DNA from: Kitasatospora mediocidica KCTC 9733
GTDB lineage: Bacteria > Actinomycetota > Actinomycetes > Streptomycetales > Streptomycetaceae
DNA length: 64,000 nucleotides
Direction: 5' to 3'
NCBI RefSeq assembly: GCF_000744225.1
Contig: NZ_JQLN01000006.1
Location: 682,001 to 746,000 of the forward strand
Part shown: one piece after another, positions 17,310 through 25,704 of the stretch
Layout: each line of letters opens with the position of its first letter
How positions within the stretch are numbered: position 1 is the stretch's first letter
The notes under the pieces: model-generated
The model's database searches: none
What the model saw: only the letters and a program-made list of their open reading frames with translations
What the model was told of the DNA's origin: nothing
Position numbers and translations under genes: made by a program

Positions 17310-17723
17310 CTACCGGCCGGGAAGCTTGTTGAGCGTCTGACGAAGGTCCTCGTCCATACCGTAATCCCCTTCCTGCTCGTCCTCCTCCGCCTTCGTCTCG
17401 TTCCACCGCTCCGCGTCGACCCCGACGAAAGCGAGCTTCTGCCCCTTCTGCAGCGTCGCCCACGAGCCCGCCTTCTTCTTGGTCAGTACGAGCAGTAGCG
17501 AGCGAACCTCGTTCTCCCGACGTGCCGGGGTGGGGAGGACCTCATGCAGGAATTCGAGGCTGAAGGCGTAGTTCTCGCCGGAGAGCCCCGTGGCCTTGAA
17601 GTCGATCCGGGTCTCGGTCAGAGCAATGTCGGCCGTCGTGTTCATCATTTCCGCATCGATGGTCAGGTAGATCTCATCCAACCTCTGTGCCCACATGACC
17701 TTGGGGGTTACTGCGTCAGCCAT
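17310..17723 (-). CDS. p23-like CS-domain protein
   Basis: A 137-aa protein with the CS (CHORD-SGT1/p23) beta-sandwich: PKVMWAQRLDEIYLTID at the N-terminus, ALTETRIDFKATG and YAFSLEFLHEV in the middle, then WATLQKGQKLAFVGVDAERW, matching the W-x-x-L ... V-D-x-x-x-W strand of eukaryotic p23/Sba1. A short acidic tail (KAEEDEQEGDYGMDEDL) also parallels p23, an Hsp90 co-chaperone. ATG at 17723 has GGAG 7 bases upstream; an earlier ATG at 17738 is less likely. Function here is unknown. It is divergent from an adenylate-kinase-like gene and lies in a mobile-element graveyard. Confidence 0.75.
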   Translation of the reverse strand: MADAVTPKVMWAQRLDEIYLTIDAEMMNTTADIALTETRIDFKATGLSGENYAFSLEFLHEVLPTPARRENEVRSLLLVLTKKKAGSWATLQKGQKLAFVGVDAERWNETKAEEDEQEGDYGMDEDLRQTLNKLPGR

Positions 17724-18069
17724 ACGATGCTCCGTCATCTGTGTTGTCCGCCAGGTAGTGGCGGTACGCGTCCTGCGTGGTGCCTTAGCGCTACAGTATA
17801 ACTACCGGGTGTCACGCCACCTGTTCGGTTTGTCTCACCTCCTCCAGCTGGCCACTCGTCAGGCAGAGTCGCTTCAGGCGGGCCGCGGCAGCACTTTCGT
17901 CGGCACGATTACCGTCGACGAGCCAGGATTGCCTTGGCAGCGCGGACGCGGGCGCCTTGTACAGCGGATGTCCGATTGGACAAGTCGTGTGGAACCTCCG
18001 ATCAGCGCGTCCAAGCTGCACACGGGCCCATGGATCTGAGCCAGAGCCGAGCCAAGGAATGATGGGCTC
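17724..18069. other. Divergent intergenic region, no gene seen
   Basis: This region separates the CS-domain gene from the adenylate-kinase-like gene. A TATACT hexamer on the minus strand near 17804 could be the -10 element of the CS gene. No other structure was recognised. Confidence 0.4.
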
Positions 18070-18759
18070 ATGCGCGTCGTCCTCTTCCAACCGCCAGTGT
18101 TCAGGCACGAAGCCCCGGCCGCTTTGCTGGCTGAGGCCCTGGGAGTGCCTCGGATCTCCTTCGGCGATCTCATGCGTACCCACCTCTCCCGGGGCACTGA
18201 GCTGGGGATCCGAGCCGCCGAGATCATGAACTCCGGCAGCCTGCTCCCTGAAGAAATCATCACCGCGGTCGCCCGCGACCGCCTGCACGGAGCGGACCAG
18301 CCGGACTTCCTCCTCGTTGGATATCCGAACAGTGCCGCCCAGGCGCTCGCTCTGGACCAGTTGCTCCGCGAGCTCGGCAAACCCCTCGACGGCGTGCTCC
18401 ACCTGCGCCTTTCCGAGGCGGAGGTGGAGCGCCACGTCCGCCGGCTGGCGGCCCGTCGCTTCTGCCGCGACGACCGGACCCACCGCTTCGAGCCAGAGGT
18501 GGATCAGCTGCGCGTCGATGGCGTCTGCAACGTCTGCGGCGGTGAGCTCTATCAACGCGGGGACGACAATGAGAACAGCATCCGCAGTAAGTTCAGGTCC
18601 CGCGACGCGTGGCTGGAACCCATTGCCCAGCACTACGCCAGGCAGGATCTCCTCGTCACGGTCGACGCTGCCGGCACGTCCGACGAGATAACCAGGTGCG
18701 CGCTGACGGCGCTTCGGGCGCATAGCCCCCGGCCCCGCTCAGGGCCACCGACGTCATAG
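18070..18759 (+). CDS. Adenylate-kinase-like protein with degenerate P-loop and zinc lid
   Basis: A 229-aa protein that follows adenylate kinase along its length: ISFGDLMRTHLSRGTELG (AMP-binding helix), GSLLPEEIITAV, LLVGYPNSAAQALALD, LHLRLSEAEVERHVRRLAARR, and a zinc-binding lid with Cys residues (FCRDD...VCNVCGGELYQRGDD). The Walker A loop, normally GPPGAGKGT, is replaced by FQPPVFRHEA with no Lys or Gly-Lys-Gly, so ATP binding in the usual way is unlikely. It could be a pseudo-kinase or use another nucleotide. ATG at 18070 has an AAGGA sequence upstream. The last few codons run into an ABC ATPase remnant. Confidence 0.75.
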   Translation: MRVVLFQPPVFRHEAPAALLAEALGVPRISFGDLMRTHLSRGTELGIRAAEIMNSGSLLPEEIITAVARDRLHGADQPDFLLVGYPNSAAQALALDQLLRELGKPLDGVLHLRLSEAEVERHVRRLAARRFCRDDRTHRFEPEVDQLRVDGVCNVCGGELYQRGDDNENSIRSKFRSRDAWLEPIAQHYARQDLLVTVDAAGTSDEITRCALTALRAHSPRPRSGPPTS

Positions 18760-18772
18760 GGCCCGACCAGCC

Positions 18773-18991
18773 ACCCTGCGCGCCTTCGCCCCCGGACGCA
18801 TCACCCTGCTGGTGACGCACAACATCGCCAACGCGGCCGTCGCCGACCGCGTGATCGTCATGGACGAAGGCCGCGTCATCCAGACCGGCACCTGGCAGGA
18901 ACTCGCCGAACAGCAGGACGGCCTGTTCCGCGAACTCCTCGACCTCCAACGCGACCGCGCCATCCCCGGCCCGCGCACCACCCCCGCTTAA
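18773..18991 (+). pseudogene. ABC transporter ATPase, C-terminal fragment
   Basis: One frame gives ITLLVTHNIANAAVADRVIV, then MDEGRVIQTGTWQELAEQ and the C-terminal LFRELLDLQRDR: the H-loop and tail of an exporter-type ABC ATPase. The Walker A, signature and Walker B regions are absent; the fragment is fused directly behind the adenylate-kinase-like gene. Confidence 0.8.
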
Positions 18992-19077
18992 CAGCCCGCC
19001 CTCGACCGGGCGCCGGCCCTCGGCCCTCTCGACAGCCGGCGCCCGGCCCACCCACGTCCCGCCCGGAGGAACCGCCT

Positions 19078-19210
19078 GGACTACGACACCTGGCCCCGCC
19101 TGCTGGTCGTCGACACCGAAGGCAACGGCACATCCCCACCTGAACTGATCGAGCTGGCCGCCGTCCCGATCACCCACGGCACCGTCCTCACCGAACAGAT
19201 CACCTCGGCT
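19078..19210 (+). pseudogene. 3'-5' exonuclease, N-terminal fragment
   Basis: DYDTWPRLLVVDTEGNG followed by PPELIELAAVPI is the start of a DEDD-type exonuclease domain (the Asp and Glu of VVDTEGNG bind metal). It breaks off after about 45 codons. A ribosome-like GGAGGA precedes it, but no ATG or GTG remains at the expected place. Behind it (19213-19341) another frame gives TEDTIKSRIKVIHTFPS and RGRAIGWVRR, the tail of an unrelated regulatory protein. Confidence 0.6.
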
Positions 19211-19468
19211 CCGATCCGACCGAGGACACCATCAAGTCACGCATCAAGGTCATTCACACGTTCCCGAGCGTGCGCGGGCGGGCGATCGGCTGGGTGCGGC
19301 GCGGCGCCCCGCGCCCCGGCGGCGGCACCGCGCGCTGAGGCGGCCGGGGAGTGCTCGCGGCGGTGACCGGCCGCGAGTCGAACGTGTCGGTGACCACGCC
19401 GGCGGTCAGTCAGCAAGCATCAGGCCGTTCGATCCGGGGGTATCCCGGCGACCGGGAATGCGCGAGGA

Positions 19469-19502
19469 GGGCGGCCGGGTGCTCGTGCACCGGCGGCCGC
19501 CC
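19469..19502. terminator. Hairpin terminator of the arabinofuranosidase-like gene
   Basis: GGGCGGCCG(GG)TGC pairs with GCACCGGCGGCCGCCC around a 4-base loop with a two-base bulge, 20 bases after the minus-strand stop. Confidence 0.6.
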
Positions 19503-19521
19503 CCGTCACCCTGTCACCCCG

Positions 19522-21420
19522 TCAGCCGCAGCTTTGGCCGTTGAGTGTGAAGCCGCTCGGAGCCGGATTGCCTCCGGAGTAGGCGGCGTTGAACCCGATC
19601 GTGGTGCTCGTCCCCGGTGCCAGGGCGGCGTTGTAGGAGAGGCTGGTGGCGGTCACCGTGCTGCCGGACTGGGCCCAGTTGGCGTTCCAGCCGCTGCCGA
19701 CCTGCTGGTTGCCGGGCCAGCCGAAGGAGAGCGTCCAGCCGTTCACCGGTGTGCTGCCGGTGTTGCTGAGCACCAGGGTGGCGGTGAACCCGGTGCCCCA
19801 GTCGTTCACCGAGTAGCCGACCTTGCAGCTGCCGCCGCCGGTCGCGCCGCCGGGTTGCAGGGTGAGCAGCACCGCACTGTACGGAGCGACGGTCTGCGAC
19901 GCGGCGGTGCCGGTGCTCGTGGTGGTCAGCGCGGCCGTGGCGCCGGCCATCGTGGTCACCGGCGCGGTGCCGGCGGCCGGGACGAACCCGGCGTAGTCCA
20001 GGCCCACTTGGTAGCTGTTGGCCGGATCGTTGTTCACCAGGAGCACCCGCAACGAGCCGTCGGCGGCCTTCACCGAGTAGGCCTTGAGCAGCGACTGGTC
20101 GGAGCTTGCCTGGACCAGGGTGTCCCCGGGGTGGACGAACCGGCCGAGCAGGGTCATGCCGTTGAAGGCCGGGAACGGCGTGTCGGCCGCCGGCTCGCAC
20201 AGCGGCGTGCCGCTGCCGCTGCCGGGGGCGCAGCTGCCGTCGGCGAGCATGCCGTAGTCGCCGTACGTCGCCGAGCCGTAGAGCCCGGCGCCGTTGTCAC
20301 TACCGGTCACGATGCCGTTGTGGATCTGCCACCAGTCCACCCCGGCCACGCCGTTGGTGAGCCAGCCGAGGTAGTCCTGCGGCAGGAAGAGGGCGTTGAC
20401 CAGGCCGACGGTCTGCTTCCCCGGATTGGAGGAGACCGAGTTGGTCTCGGTGATCATGATGGGCACCGAGCTGCTGCCCGCGTACTGGCCGAGCTGGGAG
20501 CGCAGCGTGCCGACCATCGCGGGGATCTGCGCGGGGGAGGCGAGCAGACCGGAGTCGGTCGGCCCGGGCGGGGTGACGCTGCTCGGGTTCTGCGGGTACC
20601 AGTGCACGTCCGCGAAGTCGATCTGCCCGGCCAGTGCCGTCATCACGGTCTGGTTCCACGGCTGCGGGCTGCCGGCCGAGGTGGTGCCGTCCGGCCAGTT
20701 GCCGGGCGCGGTGAGCACCACGCCGACCTGGATGGTCGGGTCCACCGCCTTCATCGCCGCGATGTACGCCTTGGCGTTCTGCGCGTACACGGCCGGACCG
20801 CAGTTGGCCGGGTCGGCTCCGGCGGCGCAGTGCTTGTCGGTCTCCCAGTCGGCGCCGTACGTCCCGTTCCCGTAGATCTCGTTGCCGATCTCCCAGTACT
20901 TGACGTGGTAGTCGTGCGTCACGTTGGCGTAGCGCACCCAGTCGGCCGCGAGCTGGGCACCGGTCTCGGCCGGGGACTCGGTGGCCCCGACCGCGTCGCC
21001 GCTGCCGTAGTTGACCGTCACCATGCCCTGGGCGCCGGACTGCTGGAGCATGGTGGCGTACTGGTCGAAGTCGACTGCCTGGGTGCCGTTGGTGAGGTCG
21101 CTGTTGGTCTTCCAGTCGTAACTGTCGGACGAGCTGCCGCCCGGGAAGCGGACCAGGCCGACCCCGGCCTGCTTCAACAGCCCGGGCACGGCGGCGTCGG
21201 TCAACTTGCTGTCGTAGACCGAGCCGTTGGTGCCGATCGCGGTGGTGGGGACGGTGGCGAGCGACTGCGCGGCGTTCACGCTCACCGTCGCCGTGGTGGT
21301 GGCGGGGGCCACCGCGCCGGCACTCGACGCGGTGCTCCACAGCGGGCCGGCGGCCAGCAGGGCCAGGCAGGCCAGCGCGGCGGGCAGGCGTAACCTGCTC
21401 GATGGGGGCCGCAGGGACAT
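19522..21420 (-). CDS. Secreted alpha-L-arabinofuranosidase-like glycosidase with CBM2
   Basis: A 632-aa secreted enzyme: signal peptide (to about residue 36), a GH51-like (clan GH-A) barrel with LVRFPGGSSSDSYDW, KYWEIGNEIYGNG (acid/base Glu) and IMITETNS (nucleophile Glu), a beta-sandwich, then a C-terminal CBM2 (CKVGYSVNDWGTGFTATL to GFTLNGQSC) that binds cellulose. It should debranch or cleave hemicellulose held near cellulose. ATG at 21420 has AGAGGAA at the proper distance. It is the intact relative of the remnant at 1622-2580. It is divergent from aldO and shares an intergenic region with a motif also present at xylA/xylB. The exact GH family and substrate are uncertain. Confidence 0.8.
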   Translation of the reverse strand: MSLRPPSSRLRLPAALACLALLAAGPLWSTASSAGAVAPATTTATVSVNAAQSLATVPTTAIGTNGSVYDSKLTDAAVPGLLKQAGVGLVRFPGGSSSDSYDWKTNSDLTNGTQAVDFDQYATMLQQSGAQGMVTVNYGSGDAVGATESPAETGAQLAADWVRYANVTHDYHVKYWEIGNEIYGNGTYGADWETDKHCAAGADPANCGPAVYAQNAKAYIAAMKAVDPTIQVGVVLTAPGNWPDGTTSAGSPQPWNQTVMTALAGQIDFADVHWYPQNPSSVTPPGPTDSGLLASPAQIPAMVGTLRSQLGQYAGSSSVPIMITETNSVSSNPGKQTVGLVNALFLPQDYLGWLTNGVAGVDWWQIHNGIVTGSDNGAGLYGSATYGDYGMLADGSCAPGSGSGTPLCEPAADTPFPAFNGMTLLGRFVHPGDTLVQASSDQSLLKAYSVKAADGSLRVLLVNNDPANSYQVGLDYAGFVPAAGTAPVTTMAGATAALTTTSTGTAASQTVAPYSAVLLTLQPGGATGGGSCKVGYSVNDWGTGFTATLVLSNTGSTPVNGWTLSFGWPGNQQVGSGWNANWAQSGSTVTATSLSYNAALAPGTSTTIGFNAAYSGGNPAPSGFTLNGQSCG

Positions 21421-21658
21421 GGACGTGTTCCTCTCGACGGGTGGGTACCGCCGGATGCGCCGCGGGTGGGGACGGGGGAGCGGAGCCGACGGTGACCCGA
21501 GGGTCGCCGGAGGACTGGGAGGCGTCAACGGTGCTTCCCGGCGGCCGCGCCGCAGCAGGGGCTGAGCTGCGGCGGACGATCGGGCGGTCCGGCGTAATTT
21601 TCATCCGGCGACCGCCTCCGTCGGGCGGCCGGCTCCTTCCCTCCGGGGGGTCTCGTCC

Positions 21659-21685
21659 ACTAATTTGTTCACTGCTGTGACGAAA
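21659..21685. promoter_or_regulatory. Putative xylose-regulator element between the CBM2 glycosidase and aldO
   Basis: The 11-mer ACTAATTTGTT (21659-21669) recurs, inverted, between xylA and xylB (53571-53581). Here it opens an imperfect inverted repeat, TTTGTTCAC...GTGACGAAA. AT-rich elements of this kind are typical of ROK-type XylR targets in Gram-positive bacteria; the link is inferred. Confidence 0.45.
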
Positions 21686-21717
21686 TGCTGACCGGCAGAC
21701 CCATCAGGAGAGAGCCG

Positions 21718-22995
21718 ATGCCCGCAGACCCCGCCCACCTACCGCCGGCCAACTGGGCCGGGAACCTGCGCTACTCCGCGGCGCGCTTCCACCGGCCCAC
21801 CAGCGTCGAGGAGTTGAGCGCGCTGGTCCGATCCGCCGCACGTGTGCGCGCCGTCGGGTCGCGGCACTCCTTCAACGCGCTCGCGGACACGACCGGGGAC
21901 CTCGTCAGTACGGCCGGGCTGCCCAGGGTGCTGAGGATCGCCCCGGACCGCCGCTCGGTACGGGTGAGCGGAGGCCTGCGCTACGCGGAGATCGCCGAGG
22001 AGCTGGAGGCGTCGGGGCTGGCCCTCGCCAACCTCGCCTCGCTGCCGCACATCTCGGTGGCGGGGGCGGTCGCCACCGGCACGCACGGCTCCGGCGACCG
22101 GAACCAGGGGCTGGCATCGGCCGTCCTCGCCCTCGAACTCGTCGACGCCGACGGCAAGCTGCGCGCGTTGGACCGGGAGGCCGACCCGGACCTGTTCCCC
22201 GCAGCGGTGGTGGCTCTGGGCGCGCTCGGCATCGTGACCGAGCTGACGCTGGCCGTCGAGCCGTCCTTCCAGGTGGCGCAGACGGTGCACCTCGACCTCG
22301 CGCTCGACCGCCTCGCCGCCGACTTCGACGAGGTCTTCGCCGCGGCCTACAGCGTCAGCGCGTTCACCGACTGGGCCGGCGGCCGGGCGGCCGTCTGGAC
22401 CAAGCACCGTACGGACGCTGCCGAGCCGCCGGGGTCGCCGGCCGGCGCCGTCGCGGCCGGCACGCCGCAGCACCCGATCCCCGGCGTTCCGGCGGTCAAC
22501 TGCACGGCCCAGCTCGGGCAGCCGGGCCCGTGGCACGACCGCCTGCCGCACTTCCGCGCCGCCTTCACCCCGAGCAGCGGTGACGAGCTGCAGTCCGAGT
22601 ACCTGTTGCCGCGAGGCCTGGCCGCCGAGGGGATCGCCCGGCTGACGGCCCTCGGGCCGCAGCTCGCACCGGCGCTGCACATCTCCGAGATCCGCACCGT
22701 CGCCGCCGACGAGCTCTGGCTGAGTCCCGCCTTCCGGCGCGACAGCGTCGCCTTCCACTTCACCTGGGTCGCGGACCAGTCCCGGGTCGCTCCGCTGATC
22801 ATCGCGGTCGAGGAGGCCCTGTTGCCGCTCGGCGCCCGCCCGCACTGGGGCAAGCTGTTCTCCTGCACCCCGTCCCAACTGGCCGAGGCCGTGCCGCGAC
22901 TGGCCGACTTCGCCACACTCGCCCGGGGCCTCGACCCCGACGGCAAGTTCCGCAACGAGCTGCTGGACGACTGGCTGTCCGGCACCGGCGGCTGA
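21718..22995 (+). CDS. aldO: Alditol (xylitol/sorbitol) oxidase, FAD-dependent
   Basis: A 425-aa flavoenzyme closely resembling alditol oxidase AldO of Streptomyces coelicolor: NWAGNLRYSA at the start, VGSRHSFN with His50 at the covalent-FAD position, ASLPHISVAGAVATGTHGSG (FAD-binding), FTDWAGG, ELQSEYL, EIRTVAADELWLSPA, and RPHWGKLF near the end. It oxidises terminal hydroxyls of xylitol, sorbitol and other alditols to aldoses with release of hydrogen peroxide, in the cytoplasm. ATG at 21718 is preceded by AGGAGA. Its placement among xylan and arabinan genes suggests it returns pentitols to xylose or arabinose. Confidence 0.92.
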   Translation: MPADPAHLPPANWAGNLRYSAARFHRPTSVEELSALVRSAARVRAVGSRHSFNALADTTGDLVSTAGLPRVLRIAPDRRSVRVSGGLRYAEIAEELEASGLALANLASLPHISVAGAVATGTHGSGDRNQGLASAVLALELVDADGKLRALDREADPDLFPAAVVALGALGIVTELTLAVEPSFQVAQTVHLDLALDRLAADFDEVFAAAYSVSAFTDWAGGRAAVWTKHRTDAAEPPGSPAGAVAAGTPQHPIPGVPAVNCTAQLGQPGPWHDRLPHFRAAFTPSSGDELQSEYLLPRGLAAEGIARLTALGPQLAPALHISEIRTVAADELWLSPAFRRDSVAFHFTWVADQSRVAPLIIAVEEALLPLGARPHWGKLFSCTPSQLAEAVPRLADFATLARGLDPDGKFRNELLDDWLSGTGG

Positions 22996-23318
22996 CCGCT
23001 CGCGAGCTCCGTCCGCCGACCCCCGTACCGGGCGCACTGCCCGCATCGCCCGCATCGCCCGCACTGCCCGCATCGGGTGCACGGTGCGGCGTGCGCGATG
23101 TCTTGACGGTGCCTCGATGGGTGGCCATAGTGATGCCGGTCACGGGGCCTGGTGCGGTCATTCCACCACCATCAGGCGTCAAGCAGCATTCGCGTGCCGG
23201 GCCTGCGGGATCGTGCTCAACGCGGTTTCGCCGCCCTGCTGCCGCAGCGTCCCGAGTTCGACCCGGCCCACCCGTTGGCGCGGTCGTTCTGGCTGCGCCG
23301 CCGGACGGCCGGTGTCCG
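22996..23318. other. Intergenic region with short tandem repeat
   Basis: No convincing gene. Between about 23031 and 23072 the 9-base unit CGCCCGCAT and its variant CGCCCGCACT are repeated four to five times. The rest codes in short frames without ribosome sites or family resemblance. Confidence 0.5.
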
Positions 23319-24191
23319 TCAGGGTGTCTTCGGGTGCCTGGTGTCTGCCGGCCTGCTGCGTGCTGTGTCGATAGGTTCGGTGTGTGAGAGTGCGGCGAGG
23401 AGTTGCAGTTTCTCGTCGCTGTCGCTGTCCTTGTCTGGGTAGTAGACGACCAGGATGACGTCGTCTACGGGGAGTTTGTCGCGGTGGAGCCGTAGTTCAC
23501 CGACGACTGGGTGATTGACGGTGGTGGTGCCTCCGTCGAGGTTGCGGACGTCGTGTCGGGCCCACAGGGTGCGGAACCGCTGGCTGGACAGTGCGAGTTC
23601 TCCGACGAGTTCGACGAACCGGGGATTGTCGGTGTCGTCCCCGATGGTGGTGCGAAGGGTGGCGATGAAGCCGGCGGCGGCTTTCGTCCAGTCCTGGTGG
23701 AAGGCTTGTTCCTCGGGGTCGAGGAGGAGGGAACGGAGCCGGTTCTCACCGGGCCGCAGTCGCGGGGAGAGCGCGACGGCCATCGGGTTGGAGGCCAGGA
23801 CGTCGAAGGCGCGTCCCTCGACGAACGCGGGGATCTGAAGGTGGGCAAGGAGCTGGTGCACCCGTGCCGGTACCTGCTCGGGTCGCTTGCGGCGCGGCAT
23901 CCTAGGGCGGGCTGCCACGAGGCCGAGCAGATACGTCCGCTCGATGTCGTCGAGGTGCAGGACACGCGCGAGTGATTCGAGGACCTGAGGAGAAGGATTC
24001 TTGTCGCGGCCCCGTTCCAGGCGCAGATAGTAATCGGCGCTGATTCCGGCGAGCAGGGCGACTTCCTCACGGCGCAGGCCCGGGACGCGGCGGTTGCCGC
24101 CGGACGGGAGCCCCGCCTGCACCGGGGAGACCAGCTCACGCCGGGCGCGGAGGTAGCTGCCGAGCCGGTTGCCGGATTCCTCATCTTTCAT
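23319..24191 (-). CDS. XRE-family regulator with MmyB-like ligand-binding domain
   Basis: A 290-aa regulator. Residues about 10-75 form an XRE helix-turn-helix (VPGLRREEVALLAGISADYY, LRLERGRD). The rest is the MmyB-like domain: LIPAFV/IPAFVEGRAFDVLASNP, then RFVELVGELALSSQRFRTLW and HPVVGELRLHRDKL, a PAS-like fold reported to bind fatty acids. ATG at 24191 gives the normal family start. It is divergent from an SDR gene, the standard arrangement for this family, so it likely represses that gene. Confidence 0.88.
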   Translation of the reverse strand: MKDEESGNRLGSYLRARRELVSPVQAGLPSGGNRRVPGLRREEVALLAGISADYYLRLERGRDKNPSPQVLESLARVLHLDDIERTYLLGLVAARPRMPRRKRPEQVPARVHQLLAHLQIPAFVEGRAFDVLASNPMAVALSPRLRPGENRLRSLLLDPEEQAFHQDWTKAAAGFIATLRTTIGDDTDNPRFVELVGELALSSQRFRTLWARHDVRNLDGGTTTVNHPVVGELRLHRDKLPVDDVILVVYYPDKDSDSDEKLQLLAALSHTEPIDTARSRPADTRHPKTP

Positions 24192-24224
24192 ACCGACACC
24201 GTAATGCGGTGCGCGCGTTTCAGA

Positions 24225-24264
24225 GGGGGCCCTGGCAGGACCAGGGAAGACGGGGGCCCTGCCA
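24225..24264. promoter_or_regulatory. Direct repeats, probable operator of the XRE/SDR pair
   Basis: GGGGGCCCTGGCA (24225-24237) and GGGGGCCCTGCCA (24252-24264) are direct repeats 27 bases apart in the divergent promoter region; each contains the palindrome GGGCCC. Confidence 0.45.
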
Positions 24265-24379
24265 CACCCGGCGGATGCGGTCAAGACTTGCGGCATCACT
24301 GTTTGTGAAGGACAGGGACCATCGCTGAATGCGCCGCGAGCCCAAACGCCGTCGCGCCCTGAACTGAAGGGAAGATCTC

Positions 24380-25141
24380 GTGGATCTCTCCAACCGCACC
24401 GTTCTCATCGTCGGCGGGACCTCGGGCATCGGGCGAGAACTGGCCCGCCGGTTCGCCGCAGCGGGCAGCACCGTGGCTGTCGGCGGCCGTCGCCCGGAGG
24501 CACTCTCGGAACTCGCCCAGGAAGGCTTCGGCACTTTCGGCATCGACGTCACCGACAGTGTCTCCGTCGCACGTGCCCGCGACGCCGTGCTCGCCCAGTA
24601 CCCCGAACTGGACACCGTGGTGACCATGTCGGGCGTCATGCTCCTGGAGGACCTGCGCGACTCCGCGCACTTCGAGGCGGCACGGACGACGATCGACACC
24701 AACCTGGTCGGCACCATCCGCGTCATCGACGCCTTCACCCCGCACCTGGTTGAACGCGGCGCAGGCACGTTCATCACCGTCACCTCCGGCATCGCCTTCC
24801 TGCCGTTCCCGCCGATGCCCACCTACGCCGCCTCGAAAGCTGCGGTGCACGCCTACTCCGAGGCACTGCGCGCACAACTCGACGGCACCGGCGTCAGCGT
24901 CGTCGAGCTCGTCCCCCCGGCCGTCGCCACGGCAGGACAGGAGAAGGTGAACCCGCTTGCACTGCCGCTCGACGACTTCGGCGCCGAGGTCATGCAGTTG
25001 CTCTCGCAGGACCCCACCCCCGAGGAGATCCTGGTCGACCGGGTCCTCATGCACCGCTGGGCCGAGCGCGACGGCACCTACGACGGCCTTGTCGCACAGC
25101 GTTCCCAGGCCCTGACCATGCTCCCCAGCCGCCAAGGCTGA
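24380..25141 (+). CDS. Short-chain dehydrogenase/reductase
   Basis: A 253-aa classical SDR: nucleotide-binding TSGIGRELARRF near residue 15, VTMSGVMLLED in place of the usual NNAG, a Ser followed by YAASKAAVHAY (Tyr-x-x-x-Lys active site), and PPAVATAG. It uses NAD(P)H on an unknown carbonyl or alcohol; the shape resembles DltE-like oxidoreductases. GTG at 24380 has AAGGGAAG upstream. Divergent from an MmyB-type regulator. Confidence 0.88.
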   Translation: MDLSNRTVLIVGGTSGIGRELARRFAAAGSTVAVGGRRPEALSELAQEGFGTFGIDVTDSVSVARARDAVLAQYPELDTVVTMSGVMLLEDLRDSAHFEAARTTIDTNLVGTIRVIDAFTPHLVERGAGTFITVTSGIAFLPFPPMPTYAASKAAVHAYSEALRAQLDGTGVSVVELVPPAVATAGQEKVNPLALPLDDFGAEVMQLLSQDPTPEEILVDRVLMHRWAERDGTYDGLVAQRSQALTMLPSRQG

Positions 25142-25271
25142 CACAGCCGCTCGCCCTTTGGGCCGCCATTCAACTCGGCCGATCGCTCTCGCCTCGTTGA
25201 GGAGATCGCCGCCGCGGCCCGTGACGGCGCGCTACCGGTCGGCGAGAGCATGGCCTGCCGCTGGCGGCCCG
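25142..25271. other. Debris after the SDR gene
   Basis: A frame reading ADRSRLVEEIAAAARDGALP then MACRWRPVKVGIL is open here without a start codon or known relatives; it may be a gene fragment cut by the neighbouring IS remnant. Confidence 0.3.
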
Positions 25272-25590
25272 TCAAGGTCGGCATCCTGGGCGGGCTGCCC
25301 AGCGGTGAGTGGTCCAGGCTCGGCGGATCAGACTACGTACGGTGATGATCGTGTCGGCGAGGTCGAAGAAGGCCTCGATAACGCGGGTCCGGCGTTCGTA
25401 GCAGCGCGTGAGCCGATGGAAGGCGTTCTGCCAGGCGTGCGTGCGCTCGATGTGCCACCGGTGGGTGGCCTGGACCGGCGCTCTGATCCCCTTGCGGGCG
25501 ATCCGGCCGTGCAGACCGCGCTCGGCAAGCACGGCGCGGGAGTTGGCCGAGTCGTAGCCGGCGTCGAGATGGACGGTGATCTGGTCCCAG
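25272..25590 (-). pseudogene. IS5-family transposase, C-terminal remnant
   Basis: Minus-strand frame: WDQITVHLDAGYDSANSRAV, GIRAPVQATHRWHIERTHAW, then NAFHRLTRCYERRTRVIEAF and FDLADTIITVRSLIRRAW. This is the conserved end of IS5-group DDE transposases (the ERTHAW Glu is the last catalytic acid). The frame is blocked just upstream of WDQ by a TGA, and the N-terminal domain is absent. Confidence 0.85.
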
Positions 25591-25619
25591 CGGTTCGGTC
25601 AGCCAGGATGGCAGCGCAG

Positions 25620-25677
25620 GCACAGGTCTCCCCAGTGATCACAGAGCGTCGCAACTCCGTGATCACAGAACCTGTGC
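25620..25677. repeat. Nested inverted repeat, probable mobile-element end
   Basis: Outer arms GCACAGGT and ACCTGTGC enclose two copies of the palindrome GTGATCAC (25635-25642 and 25659-25666). The structure follows directly on the IS5 remnant and could be the fused ends of a lost element. Confidence 0.5.
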
Positions 25678-25704
25678 CTGTTCCGTCTGTCAGCTGGCCC
25701 CGCC

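Noticed and set aside
23031..23072. Short tandem 9-base repeat considered as a CRISPR-like or origin-type array
   Set aside because: Units are adjacent without spacers and too few; a simple GC-rich tandem repeat.
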